Shown in pieces: positions 44,837 to 53,775 of a stretch of 64,000 bases of DNA. This stretch comes from Alistipes sp. An66. GTDB lineage: Bacteria; Bacteroidota; Bacteroidia; Bacteroidales; Rikenellaceae. Each line of letters begins with the position of its first letter. The stretch's first letter is position 1. The translations under genes and the position numbers were made by a program. Below the pieces are notes generated by a model. It was not told the origin of the DNA. It searched no databases and saw only the letters and a program-made list of their open reading frames with translations. The stretch covers positions 1 through 64,000 of the forward strand of contig NZ_NFHT01000011.1 in NCBI RefSeq assembly GCF_002161445.1. Reading direction: 5' to 3'.

Positions 44837-46768
44837 CTACAAGGCGTAGGTCCGGCCATCAACGGTAACCGTTGCGGATGCAGCATCATAGGTCACAACC
44901 GGGGCCACCGCAGGAAGTGCCGCCCAGCTGAACGCCGTCACCTGATGCAGAGAGGCGGCTTCGGCCGAAATCGTGACCATCGGGCGCTTCTCTCCCGCCG
45001 AAGAACTGCGTTCCTCAATGAATTCCTCGCCCAGCGACATGGCTGACACCGCGGGAGTCAGATTCTCCATCCGGATCGAATTGCGGGCCGTCGTCGCCCC
45101 GGCCACAGCCGCTCCGCTGACGGCAGACAGCGCATGCTCCGGAAAAAAGCGCAGCTCGATACGCCCCGATGCGGCAAGTTCCACGTCATCGCACACGATC
45201 ACCACATTCTGCTCCTTGATCCAGATCAGTTTCCGGACAAACCGCTCGACACCGGCGTCATCGAGGTAGCAGGCCGAGGCGTCACCCGTGATGCGATCCA
45301 CTCCCGCTTCCGAAACGGCCTCCACAATCTTCGCGTCGCGCGACGGCGTCAAGGGCCACGGCGTAAACCAGGTACGCACCTCGCCCCACTGTCCCAGACC
45401 GTTCACCAACAGCGTGTTGTGATATTTGGTCACTCGCTTGACATATCCGTTGTTGCGCAGGATATACTCGCCGTTGGCGTAGATGATGAAGTGGTTGGCA
45501 TCCGGATGGATATGGCCCATATCCCCCGAAACATAGGAGCCTTCGGGCTGCTGTTCGGCGAACCGCCCCAGCGGAGCTCCGCTCCGGAACACGAGCAACG
45601 ACTCGTCACCCGACCAGTCCGTACGCGAGGCCACAAGTCCCATGTTCTCGAAATGGCGGAACGTCGGCGTCGTCGGCAGCAGAACGGACGACACCGAATC
45701 GTCGTACCAGATCAGATTGAGCCACGACGAGCTGACATCGTAACGCCGGGCCTGATCGGCGGCATACTGCGTCAACGCATGATGGTTGAGTCCGGCCAGA
45801 CGACGGTAGAGATGCTCGGGGCCATACCACGAATAACGCGGCGAATCGGCCCAGTCGACCAGGCTGGATTCGGTCGTACAATGATCGGCCGGGAGAGTCA
45901 TGAACCGTCCGTAAGCAGCGGTATTCTCCCACCACGTGCTGTTCTTGTAGAAATCGTTCCCCACGTCGTGCGACAGATCGAAGGCCATCATCAGGAACTC
46001 CATGCCATACTGCCAATACCCGGGGCCCTCCTGGCTTGCTCCGTCGGGAGACAGCAACCGGGACGTTTTGTCGAGAATCTCCTGCGTATAATCGATCCAC
46101 TCCTGTGCCTTCGGCGTGTCGTTCCGCAGAACGAGCGCCGCAGCCAGCATTCCGCAGGTATTGATCCACGTATGGTTTTGGATATAGGCCTTTTCATACT
46201 CCTTGTAAGCCGCATATTGCCGTTCCACGCGGGAGATCATCGTTTGCCGCAACGTGGTGAGTGTCGCCTCGTCCAGAAAATTCTGTCCATAGTCGTAAAG
46301 CATGGCCAGTCCCAGCAGCTGGTGCCCGTAAGGAAGTCCGTATTCGGAGCCGTCGGAAGTGCCGTCCATGCCCCATGTGGGATAGTCGCAGGCCGCCAGC
46401 GCCCAGCGTTCGGCCGCCTCGAAATAATCCGTATCCCCGGTCAGATATCCGGCGACGGCCAGTGTCGAAATCGTATTCCCGACATCGCGCTGCCAGAGTT
46501 GTTCGCCCTCGTCATCCTTGTAGGCAGGCGGATTGCGGCGCACCTTGTCATCGGCCACCGCCTTGAAGCGGGTCCATTGGGTCAACAGGGTCGAACTGAT
46601 CGCCGTTTTCAACTGTTCACCCTCCCAATAGTTGAAGAAGAGCATCGGATGCCAGATCCGATCGGTCGGTTCCGGCTCGGGATAATTGAAATGGGGCTCG
46701 TCGGTCGAGCAGGCGCTCAACAGCACGACGGGAGCTGCCAGACAGCAGATTTTTTGCAAAAAGTTCAT
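44837..46768 (-). CDS. Heparinase II/III family polysaccharide lyase-like lipoprotein
   Basis: A 643-residue lipoprotein (lipobox LLSAC, Cys20). It has an N-terminal alpha/alpha toroid (about 40-390) with QNHTWINTCGMLAAALVL and SQEGPGYWQYGMEFLMMAFD, then a beta-sandwich domain from about residue 400 with SGDMGHIHPDANHFIIYANG, the His-containing strand typical of heparinase II/III. Such enzymes cut uronic-acid polysaccharides by beta-elimination, giving unsaturated ends that the nearby GH105 can remove. The exact PL family was not assigned. The start at 46768 gives the signal peptide. Confidence 0.85.
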   Translation of the reverse strand: MNFLQKICCLAAPVVLLSACSTDEPHFNYPEPEPTDRIWHPMLFFNYWEGEQLKTAISSTLLTQWTRFKAVADDKVRRNPPAYKDDEGEQLWQRDVGNTISTLAVAGYLTGDTDYFEAAERWALAACDYPTWGMDGTSDGSEYGLPYGHQLLGLAMLYDYGQNFLDEATLTTLRQTMISRVERQYAAYKEYEKAYIQNHTWINTCGMLAAALVLRNDTPKAQEWIDYTQEILDKTSRLLSPDGASQEGPGYWQYGMEFLMMAFDLSHDVGNDFYKNSTWWENTAAYGRFMTLPADHCTTESSLVDWADSPRYSWYGPEHLYRRLAGLNHHALTQYAADQARRYDVSSSWLNLIWYDDSVSSVLLPTTPTFRHFENMGLVASRTDWSGDESLLVFRSGAPLGRFAEQQPEGSYVSGDMGHIHPDANHFIIYANGEYILRNNGYVKRVTKYHNTLLVNGLGQWGEVRTWFTPWPLTPSRDAKIVEAVSEAGVDRITGDASACYLDDAGVERFVRKLIWIKEQNVVIVCDDVELAASGRIELRFFPEHALSAVSGAAVAGATTARNSIRMENLTPAVSAMSLGEEFIEERSSSAGEKRPMVTISAEAASLHQVTAFSWAALPAVAPVVTYDAASATVTVDGRTYAL

Positions 46769-46863
46769 GGTCGGTTGAGAATTGGATTCAACGAAACAAA
46801 AAAATGGCGAACCGCTCCGTAAAAGCCATACGGAGATCAGCAGTAGAGCGGCAGCCGAACGGA

Positions 46864-48162
46864 TCATCGCTCCCCGAAAAATTGGCGCAACATCCAGGCA
46901 TCGGCCAACCGGTTCTGACGGTCGCTGCGCCGATGTCCGTTCCGCAATTCGAGTTCCAGCACCTTGGGAGCCGTCACGACGTTGTAGGCCGAGTACATCG
47001 AGGTAATGGGACACGACAGGTCGTTGTATCCCCACGAGAAGAATCCCGGCACCCGGATCAGCCGTGCGAAATTCGCCGCATCGTAATACCGCGAATTGAG
47101 AATGCGGTCCGGAGTCCGGTAGTAGGGCCTTACCCGGTCGAACATGTGGGGCCAGCCGCCGGCCCGGTCATAAAGGTAGCCCATGTGGTCGCACAGCGCC
47201 GGATAGAAGCAGACGAAATACTTCACGCGCGGATCGAGCGCCGTGGTGATGATCGACAGTCCGCCGCCCTGGCTGCCGCCCGAGACCATCATCCGCTCAC
47301 CGTCGAACTCCGGACGGGTGAACAGATAGTCGATCGCACGGATGCAGCCCATGAAGACCCGCTTGTAATAATATTGGTCGCGGTTGTCGAGGTTCGCATA
47401 CTGATAATTCAGCAGAGCGCCGTTTTTCAGAATTTCGTAGTTCTCCTCCGGCATGTCGAGCGGAATGCCGTGGATGCCGATCGTCATCGTGATCACACCC
47501 TTTTCAGCCATGTAGGTCGAAGGTTTGACCTTCGCTACACCTGCCCCCGGTACATACAGCACAGCCGGATGCGGACCTTTGGATTTGGGCACCGAGACAT
47601 AACCGTAGACGTAGTTGTCTTTCCGAAAGCTCTGCAAACGGACATAATAGACATCGACGGTCTCCGTACACCACGCTTCGGCCCGTTCGACCCGGGGGGC
47701 CATCGGGATTTTCGCGTTCTCGGCCTTGGCCTGCTCCCAGAAAGCCTCGAAATCCTCGGGCATCCAGGTCATCGGACGGAGTTTCCCGGGTTCGAATGCG
47801 GCCTGCGCAAGGTCGTTGGCGACGCTTCGTCCCTGTTCATCAAGCAGAAAAACACGGCAGGTCAGGAAACCCGGACACTCCATGCCGGCGGTCCGGACCC
47901 GCATGCGCCCCTCCGGGAGCACCGCTTCGCGGGTCTCATAGGCCGGCATCTTCTCCCGGGCAAAGGTATACTTCACCGACGCATTCTCCAACGGTTTGCC
48001 GTCCACCGTGACAACGACATCATAGGCGACACTGTCGCCGACCTGATAACACCAGTCTTCGGTGTGATCGGGTGTGATCTCGATACGGATCTTCCCTTTC
48101 GGAATCGCACCGACGGTCTGCATCAGCAACGACAGGCCGATCAAAAGCAAAATTTTTCTCAT
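46864..48162 (-). CDS. Acetyl xylan esterase-like (CE7) alpha/beta hydrolase
   Basis: A 432-residue secreted esterase (signal peptide about 1-19) with an extra N-terminal beta domain (residues 20-125), then an alpha/beta-hydrolase. The triad is visible: Ser in GGSQGGG (about residue 295), Asp in WGYNDLSCP (about 380) and His in NGHRRSD (about 409). The oxyanion-side motif YVPGAG is also present. It probably removes O-acetyl groups from the glycan or from released oligosaccharides. It lies 23 nt after the GH105 gene in the same operon. Confidence 0.88.
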   Translation of the reverse strand: MRKILLLIGLSLLMQTVGAIPKGKIRIEITPDHTEDWCYQVGDSVAYDVVVTVDGKPLENASVKYTFAREKMPAYETREAVLPEGRMRVRTAGMECPGFLTCRVFLLDEQGRSVANDLAQAAFEPGKLRPMTWMPEDFEAFWEQAKAENAKIPMAPRVERAEAWCTETVDVYYVRLQSFRKDNYVYGYVSVPKSKGPHPAVLYVPGAGVAKVKPSTYMAEKGVITMTIGIHGIPLDMPEENYEILKNGALLNYQYANLDNRDQYYYKRVFMGCIRAIDYLFTRPEFDGERMMVSGGSQGGGLSIITTALDPRVKYFVCFYPALCDHMGYLYDRAGGWPHMFDRVRPYYRTPDRILNSRYYDAANFARLIRVPGFFSWGYNDLSCPITSMYSAYNVVTAPKVLELELRNGHRRSDRQNRLADAWMLRQFFGER

Positions 48163-48185
48163 TCCTCGGATTATTTAAGTTCGAT

Positions 48186-49403
48186 CTATTTTTGCAATTT
48201 GTCGTTCAGCCGCAGGATCTCCATTCCGGCCTCCAACAACAGCCCCGTACCGTGAGTCTCGCCGTCGACCTTCGGACGGTTGTAGTAGAACGGCAGGTCG
48301 GTGCCGATTCCCGTGCCAACGCAGACGTCGCGCAACTCGCCTTCCGGCGTGATCTTCTCCCGCCGGAGCCCCTCCCAACCCCGCAGGGCTACCGTGGCAT
48401 AACGAGAGTCGATCCAGCCCTCACAAACGGCATGCGCCACACAATAAACAAAAATGGCCGAGCAGGAACCCTCCTCGTAGGAATCCTCACGGTCGAGCAC
48501 CTGTCGCCACAGCCCCGAAGCCGCCTGACGCTTCGCCACACCCGCGATCTGTCGTTCGAGCAGATCCAGCACCGGACGGCACAACTCCGCCGGCAGGAGA
48601 TCGAGCAGCTGACAGGTAGCCAGCATCACCCATCCGTTGCAACGGCCCCAATGCGCTCCGGCCGTACGGTTCAGGTCTCCGTAATAGCCATGCCAAAGCA
48701 GCTCCGTCACGGGATCCCAGAGATAGTGGTGGAAACGTTCGACCTGACGCGCGGCATCGCGCAACATCTCGCGGTCGTCGAACCGGCTTCCGTAACGCGA
48801 CATGAACGACAGCCCCATGTAGAGATCGTCAGCCCAAAGCGTATGCCGATAGGGCCATGTCCGCACGAGCGTACCGTCGGGGAAACGCGCCTGTACACGG
48901 CGGATATGCTCCGCCGCCCGTGTGACAAAAGGCATGTAAGCAGCGGTTTTCTCCGGGCGACGGGCCATGAGCTCGATCATGGCGGCGCATTCGGCCCCGC
49001 AATGGTCCAGTTCGTTGAATTTGCGCAGAAAATGGTACGGTTCGTGATCTTCTCCCTCCTCAACTCCGAAGCGGTCGTAAACGGAGAGTGCATAATCGAT
49101 CTGTTGCTCGACAAAATCGGCATACCGCTCCTCGCCGAAGCGGTCCGCCATCTTCAACAGAGCCATGTTGAGAACACCCAGACTGTAATGCCAGTCCATG
49201 TATTTGCTGGCGATGCGGACCCGGGCCCCGGCCGGAATCTCATCCACGGAAGCATAGGTCCTACCGGACGCCCGGTCCGTATAGGCGATCCGGTAATCGG
49301 CAAGCACCTTGTCCGCGACACGGCGCAACAACGTTTCATCTCCGGCAGCGTAGCCCGTCCAGGAGATCAGAACGGCCAGGCAAAAAATCAACAGCGGTTT
49401 CAT
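48186..49403 (-). CDS. GH105 (GH88/105 clan) unsaturated uronyl hydrolase
   Basis: A 405-residue secreted (alpha/alpha)6-barrel enzyme with signal peptide MKPLLIFCLAVLISWTGYA. The catalytic-Asp segment TLWADDLYMGLSFMSRYG (about residue 192) is the GH105 form, and other blocks are HWGRCNGWVMLATCQLLD and GTGIGTDLPFYYNRP. These enzymes hydrate the double bond of unsaturated uronyl residues left by lyases, so the protein pairs logically with the lyase gene in this operon. ATGs at 49403 and 49409 are both possible. It is the first gene of the minus-strand operon that ends with susD. Confidence 0.88.
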   Translation of the reverse strand: MKPLLIFCLAVLISWTGYAAGDETLLRRVADKVLADYRIAYTDRASGRTYASVDEIPAGARVRIASKYMDWHYSLGVLNMALLKMADRFGEERYADFVEQQIDYALSVYDRFGVEEGEDHEPYHFLRKFNELDHCGAECAAMIELMARRPEKTAAYMPFVTRAAEHIRRVQARFPDGTLVRTWPYRHTLWADDLYMGLSFMSRYGSRFDDREMLRDAARQVERFHHYLWDPVTELLWHGYYGDLNRTAGAHWGRCNGWVMLATCQLLDLLPAELCRPVLDLLERQIAGVAKRQAASGLWRQVLDREDSYEEGSCSAIFVYCVAHAVCEGWIDSRYATVALRGWEGLRREKITPEGELRDVCVGTGIGTDLPFYYNRPKVDGETHGTGLLLEAGMEILRLNDKLQK

Positions 49404-49563
49404 GTTCATGGCAAAGGATTTGGGTCGATTTCCGAAAGCAAAGAAACGGATTATCCGCGGGCAGGGGTTAATCGAAACGTTCATTGATTTATTCCAGCGT
49501 TTCAACCCCGCAACCCGACTCCGAAGCACATCGACTCCCGGGCGATATTCTCGATTAAATGCG

Positions 49564-49571
49564 TATATTTG
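49564..49571 (+). promoter_or_regulatory. Promoter -7 element of the HTCS gene
   Basis: TATATTTG ends 4 bp before the ATG at 49576. With the usual distance to the start point, the transcript would begin at or near the initiation codon. No clear -33 element is present. Confidence 0.45.
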
Positions 49572-49575
49572 ATCC

Positions 49576-52500
49576 ATGAAGCCATTTTCCCACGCCACTC
49601 TCCGAAAATTCACGTGTCTGCTGACGTCCGTCATCGGTCTTCTGACCGACGGATACGGACAGTCTGCACAGAGACTCCGTTTCGACCACCTGTCGGTGAC
49701 AGACGGGCTTTCACAGATGTCCGTCGTCGCTATCCATCAGGATTCCGAAGGATTTCTCTGGTTCGGAACCCGTGACGGACTGAACCGCTATGACGGCTAC
49801 GAATTCCGTGTATTCCGCCACGAACTCCACGATACGACCTCGATCAGTGACAGTTACATTCGCTGCATGGCCGACGATCCCCGAGGCGAGGGGCTCTGGA
49901 TCGGCACCGCCAACGGATTAAACCGTTACGACCCGCGCACGGGGCGTTTTACACGCCACTACATCGACCGGGAGCGTCACACCGGAATCGTCAACGAAAT
50001 CAACGCCATCTGCCCCGACACACACGGCGGTGTCTGGATCGGAACCTACGAAGGCCTTTACCACCTGGACGGGCAGCCTTCGGCACAGGCCGTCCGCTAC
50101 GAAACGGTCACACAACGCATTTACAGTCTGGCAAGCGACGGCGAACACCTCTACATCGGCCATGACCGGGGGTTGGCCGAACTCTCACCCGACGGCTCGC
50201 TCCGTCATATCATCCGGGATGACCGTAACCGGGCCGTCAATCTCGTCTATCCCGACCCCGAAGGGCTTGTCTACATCAGTTTCGCCAACACCGGCACGCT
50301 CGGCATTCTGGATCCCGAGACAGGAGCGATGACCGAACACACGATCATCGCCGACGATTCGCACCGCCGGAGCAACCTGATCCGCAGCATGGCCGTGCAA
50401 TCGGACGGGCGTCTGGTCCTGGGAACATATGACGGGCTTCGCATCTACGACCCGGATCAGGGCGTCGTCGAAAGCTACAACCAGACGTCGCAGGAGAACG
50501 GAGGTCTCTCACACTACGCCGTGGAAACGGTCTACATCGACCGCGCACGGACACTTTGGGTGGGGACCTATGCCGGCGGCGTCAACTATGCACACGCCCA
50601 AAGCAGCCAGTTCTCCTACCATGACCCCCGACGCGGCAACCACACCCCGGGCGTATTGAGTGCCATCGTGGCCGAGCCTTCGGGCAAGGTCCTCTGGATC
50701 GGAACCGACGCAGGCGGAATCCTGCGCTTCGACGTCGCAACCCGTCAATTCGACTACTACCCCTGCACGACGGATTCCGGCGATCTGTTCAAGGACAACA
50801 ACGTCAAATCCCTGCTGCTGGACGGAACGACGCTCTATGTCGGACTTTACACGGGACAACTCCACACGCTCGACATCCGCACCCGGCGCTGGACCGGCAT
50901 GGTGCGCAATCCCGAGCATACGGCCATCTACTCGCTGGCGAAGATGAACGACACGCTCCTGCTGGGAACCTACTCCTCCCACGGGCTCAAATACCTCTCC
51001 CCGAAGGGAATTGAAAACCGGGACCTGCCATCCGAAGGCCAGACGGTCAACATCACCCAGATATCGGTGCTTTGCCCGACGGACGACGCACTCTGGATCG
51101 GAACCCGCAGCCGGGGCCTTTACCGCTATCGCCGGACGGGGGAACTGGACCGCTACACATCGGATCTGGACAATGCCGTTTCGGGCAACCGCATCACGAT
51201 GATTTTCGAGGACAGCCGCAAGCGCGTGCTGATCGGCACCTCGGACGGCGGGCTGAACATCTTCGACCCGGAAACGGAGCGCTTCACGACGCTCACGCAC
51301 AAGGAGGGACTGCACGACGACATGATCTGTTCGGTCGTCGAGGACCGTTCGGGACGTCTCTGGATCGTAACCCGCACGGGTATCTCGGAACTGGACGCCA
51401 CAAATCGTGTCCTGCGCACCTACGACCATTCGAGCGGAATCCGCGTTCAGGAATTTTCGCCCGCCGCAGCCTTCGTCACTCCCGATAACACGATCTGGGT
51501 CGGAGGCGACAACGGCATGGTCAGTTTCAACCCCGACGACCTGCAAGTCAACACCTATGCGCCACCGGTGGTGATCACCTCCGTTTCGGTGAACAACCGC
51601 CCGATCGGGCCGGATTTCGGCCAAGTGCTGCGACTGAAACACGACGAAGGGAATCTCACCTTCTCGTTCCGCGCACTGAACTACATCTATCCCGAACGCA
51701 ACGCCTACGCCTACAAACTCGAAGGTGCCGACAACGAATGGCGGGAGGTGGGTTCGGTCCGGGAGGTGAACTATGCCAATCTCGCTCCGGGACATTATCA
51801 CTTCCGCGTCCGAGGATCGAACAACGACGGCATTTGGAGCGAGAAGGATGCCGGACTCGACATCGAGATCGCATCGCCCGCATGGCTCCGCTGGTGGGCC
51901 GTGCTGATCTATCTGCTGCTGGCGGCCACGGTCGCAACGCTCATCTACCGCTATGCCCGCGAACGCCAACGACTGCGGCAGCACGTAATGCTCAAACAGA
52001 AACACGAGGAACTCTACAAGGCCCGCATCGAACTCTTCACCAACTTCGCACACGAACTCCGGACACCGCTGACCCTCATTCTTTCGCCCCTCGAAGAGAT
52101 GCTTTCGCCCGACCATCCGCAGGAGCCCACCCACGAATCGCTCCAAATGATGTACGCCAACGCCAAGCGGATGCTGCTGGTCATCAACCAGCTCATGGAC
52201 CTGCGGCGCAAAGAGGCCGGCGCCATGTCGCCGAAGGTCGCCGAGGGGGACTTCGCCGGATTCGCCGAGGAGATCTTCATCGCATTCAACCATCAGGCCC
52301 GCAAGCATCGGATCGACTATCGGTTTTCGTTCCCCGAACGGCCATTGATGCTCTGGTACGACCGATGGCTGTTCGAGAAGGTGCTGCTCAACCTGCTGTC
52401 CAACGCCTTCAAGTTCACCCCCGACGAAGGGCACATCACCCTCGCCGCCGAACGGATCGACGCATCGCAGCTCCCCAACCGGGCCAAGCGTGACACGGGG

Positions 52501-53703
52501 CTCTATCCCGGCGCGGAGAACTACCTTTACCTTACGCTCACGGACGATGGGATCGGTATGGATCCCCGGGATCTGGAACGGATCTTCGATCCCTTCTACC
52601 GGGTCTCGGAGATCAAGAGCATCGGAACGGGCATCGGGCTCTCCCTGGTCAAAGGAATTGTCGAAATGCACCACGGCGTCATCTGGGCAGAATCCGAAAA
52701 AGGGCACGGCAGTACGTTCCATGCGGTCATCCCATGTGGGAATGCCCACTTCCGGTCCGAAGAGATCATCTCCGGGTACCTCGACAGCGAAACGCTCGAA
52801 CGCTACACGGACGACGCCCCGGCTTCGGAGCCGAAACCGACGGAGACTCCTGCCGACCGGCGCAACGACGTGACGATCCTCCTTGTCGAGGACAACCGCC
52901 AGCTCCGCACCTATATTCATCGGCGGTTGTCGCCCTATTGGAAGGTCATCGAGGCCGACAACGGCCGCACGGGACAGTTGCTGGCCCTGGAAAAAATGCC
53001 GTCGCTGATCATCAGCGACGTGATGATGCCCGTCATGGACGGTTTGCAGATGTGCTACAACCTCAAACACGACTCCCGCACGGCCCACATTCCGATCGTA
53101 CTGCTCACGGCGCGGCAATTCGTCCTACAAATGAAGGAAGGTCTCGAATTCGGGGCCGACGATTACATCACGAAACCGTTCCACATGCAGGCGCTGATCC
53201 TCAAAATTCGCAACATCATTGCCTCGCGCGAAAAACTCAAAGAACTCTACGGACAAAAGTTGTCGCTGGAAAATCTCGGCGTGGAGATCCATTCGGACGA
53301 CGACAAATTCCTGCAACAGCTCAACCAGGCCATCGACCACGACATCGCAGATCCAACACTGAACCTCGACACGCTCTGCCTGCGGATCGGCATGAGCCGG
53401 GCCAGCCTCTACCGGAAACTGATGGCGGCAACGGGGCTTTCACCGGCCCGATACATCCAGTCCGTACGGTTGAATCTCGCTGCAAGGATGTTGCGGGAGA
53501 CCCGGATGAGCGTCTCGGAAGTCGCGACCGCCGCAGGATTCAACAGTTTGATCCATTTCTCGGCCTCGTTCCGAAAGCAGTACGGCGTTCCGCCCTCGCG
53601 CTACGCCGCCGAAACTTCGGGTAAAAAAGAGCCCGAAGGCGGATCGACGGAGACAAACGCCATCCCACAGGTCCACAGTACGGAGAATGAATCGCAGAAA
53701 TAA
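49576..53703 (+). CDS. Hybrid two-component system regulator (HTCS)
   Basis: A 1375-residue single-protein sensor/regulator. It has a signal peptide, then a periplasmic double propeller made of many Reg_prop blades (SEGFLWFGTRDGLNRYDGYE and repeated LWIGT strands) to about residue 660, a Y_Y_Y domain (about 690-765), one TM helix (about 769-793), HisKA with FAHELRTPL (His 826), HATPase (LLSNAFKFTPDEGHI, GTGIGLSLVKGIVE), a receiver with SDVMMPVMDG (Asp 1148), and an AraC-type HTH (about 1265-1365). It senses an oligosaccharide and activates this locus. It is divergent from GH105 with 172 bp between start codons. Confidence 0.95.
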   Translation: MKPFSHATLRKFTCLLTSVIGLLTDGYGQSAQRLRFDHLSVTDGLSQMSVVAIHQDSEGFLWFGTRDGLNRYDGYEFRVFRHELHDTTSISDSYIRCMADDPRGEGLWIGTANGLNRYDPRTGRFTRHYIDRERHTGIVNEINAICPDTHGGVWIGTYEGLYHLDGQPSAQAVRYETVTQRIYSLASDGEHLYIGHDRGLAELSPDGSLRHIIRDDRNRAVNLVYPDPEGLVYISFANTGTLGILDPETGAMTEHTIIADDSHRRSNLIRSMAVQSDGRLVLGTYDGLRIYDPDQGVVESYNQTSQENGGLSHYAVETVYIDRARTLWVGTYAGGVNYAHAQSSQFSYHDPRRGNHTPGVLSAIVAEPSGKVLWIGTDAGGILRFDVATRQFDYYPCTTDSGDLFKDNNVKSLLLDGTTLYVGLYTGQLHTLDIRTRRWTGMVRNPEHTAIYSLAKMNDTLLLGTYSSHGLKYLSPKGIENRDLPSEGQTVNITQISVLCPTDDALWIGTRSRGLYRYRRTGELDRYTSDLDNAVSGNRITMIFEDSRKRVLIGTSDGGLNIFDPETERFTTLTHKEGLHDDMICSVVEDRSGRLWIVTRTGISELDATNRVLRTYDHSSGIRVQEFSPAAAFVTPDNTIWVGGDNGMVSFNPDDLQVNTYAPPVVITSVSVNNRPIGPDFGQVLRLKHDEGNLTFSFRALNYIYPERNAYAYKLEGADNEWREVGSVREVNYANLAPGHYHFRVRGSNNDGIWSEKDAGLDIEIASPAWLRWWAVLIYLLLAATVATLIYRYARERQRLRQHVMLKQKHEELYKARIELFTNFAHELRTPLTLILSPLEEMLSPDHPQEPTHESLQMMYANAKRMLLVINQLMDLRRKEAGAMSPKVAEGDFAGFAEEIFIAFNHQARKHRIDYRFSFPERPLMLWYDRWLFEKVLLNLLSNAFKFTPDEGHITLAAERIDASQLPNRAKRDTGLYPGAENYLYLTLTDDGIGMDPRDLERIFDPFYRVSEIKSIGTGIGLSLVKGIVEMHHGVIWAESEKGHGSTFHAVIPCGNAHFRSEEIISGYLDSETLERYTDDAPASEPKPTETPADRRNDVTILLVEDNRQLRTYIHRRLSPYWKVIEADNGRTGQLLALEKMPSLIISDVMMPVMDGLQMCYNLKHDSRTAHIPIVLLTARQFVLQMKEGLEFGADDYITKPFHMQALILKIRNIIASREKLKELYGQKLSLENLGVEIHSDDDKFLQQLNQAIDHDIADPTLNLDTLCLRIGMSRASLYRKLMAATGLSPARYIQSVRLNLAARMLRETRMSVSEVATAAGFNSLIHFSASFRKQYGVPPSRYAAETSGKKEPEGGSTETNAIPQVHSTENESQK

Positions 53704-53745
53704 GTGTTTGAATCAATCATTATAATCTGCCGGGCAGGTCCGCGT

Positions 53746-53753
53746 TACATTTG
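53746..53753 (+). promoter_or_regulatory. Promoter -7 element upstream of the GH36-like gene
   Basis: TACATTTG lies 22 bp before the ATG at 53776. No good -33 is seen, so it may be an activator-dependent promoter. Confidence 0.4.
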
Positions 53754-53775
53754 CCGACAGAAAAACAGTCTCTCC

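Noticed and set aside
50509..53118. An 869-codon open frame antisense to the HTCS gene
   Set aside because: It lies exactly opposite a gene with complete domains, and its sequence shows no family features.
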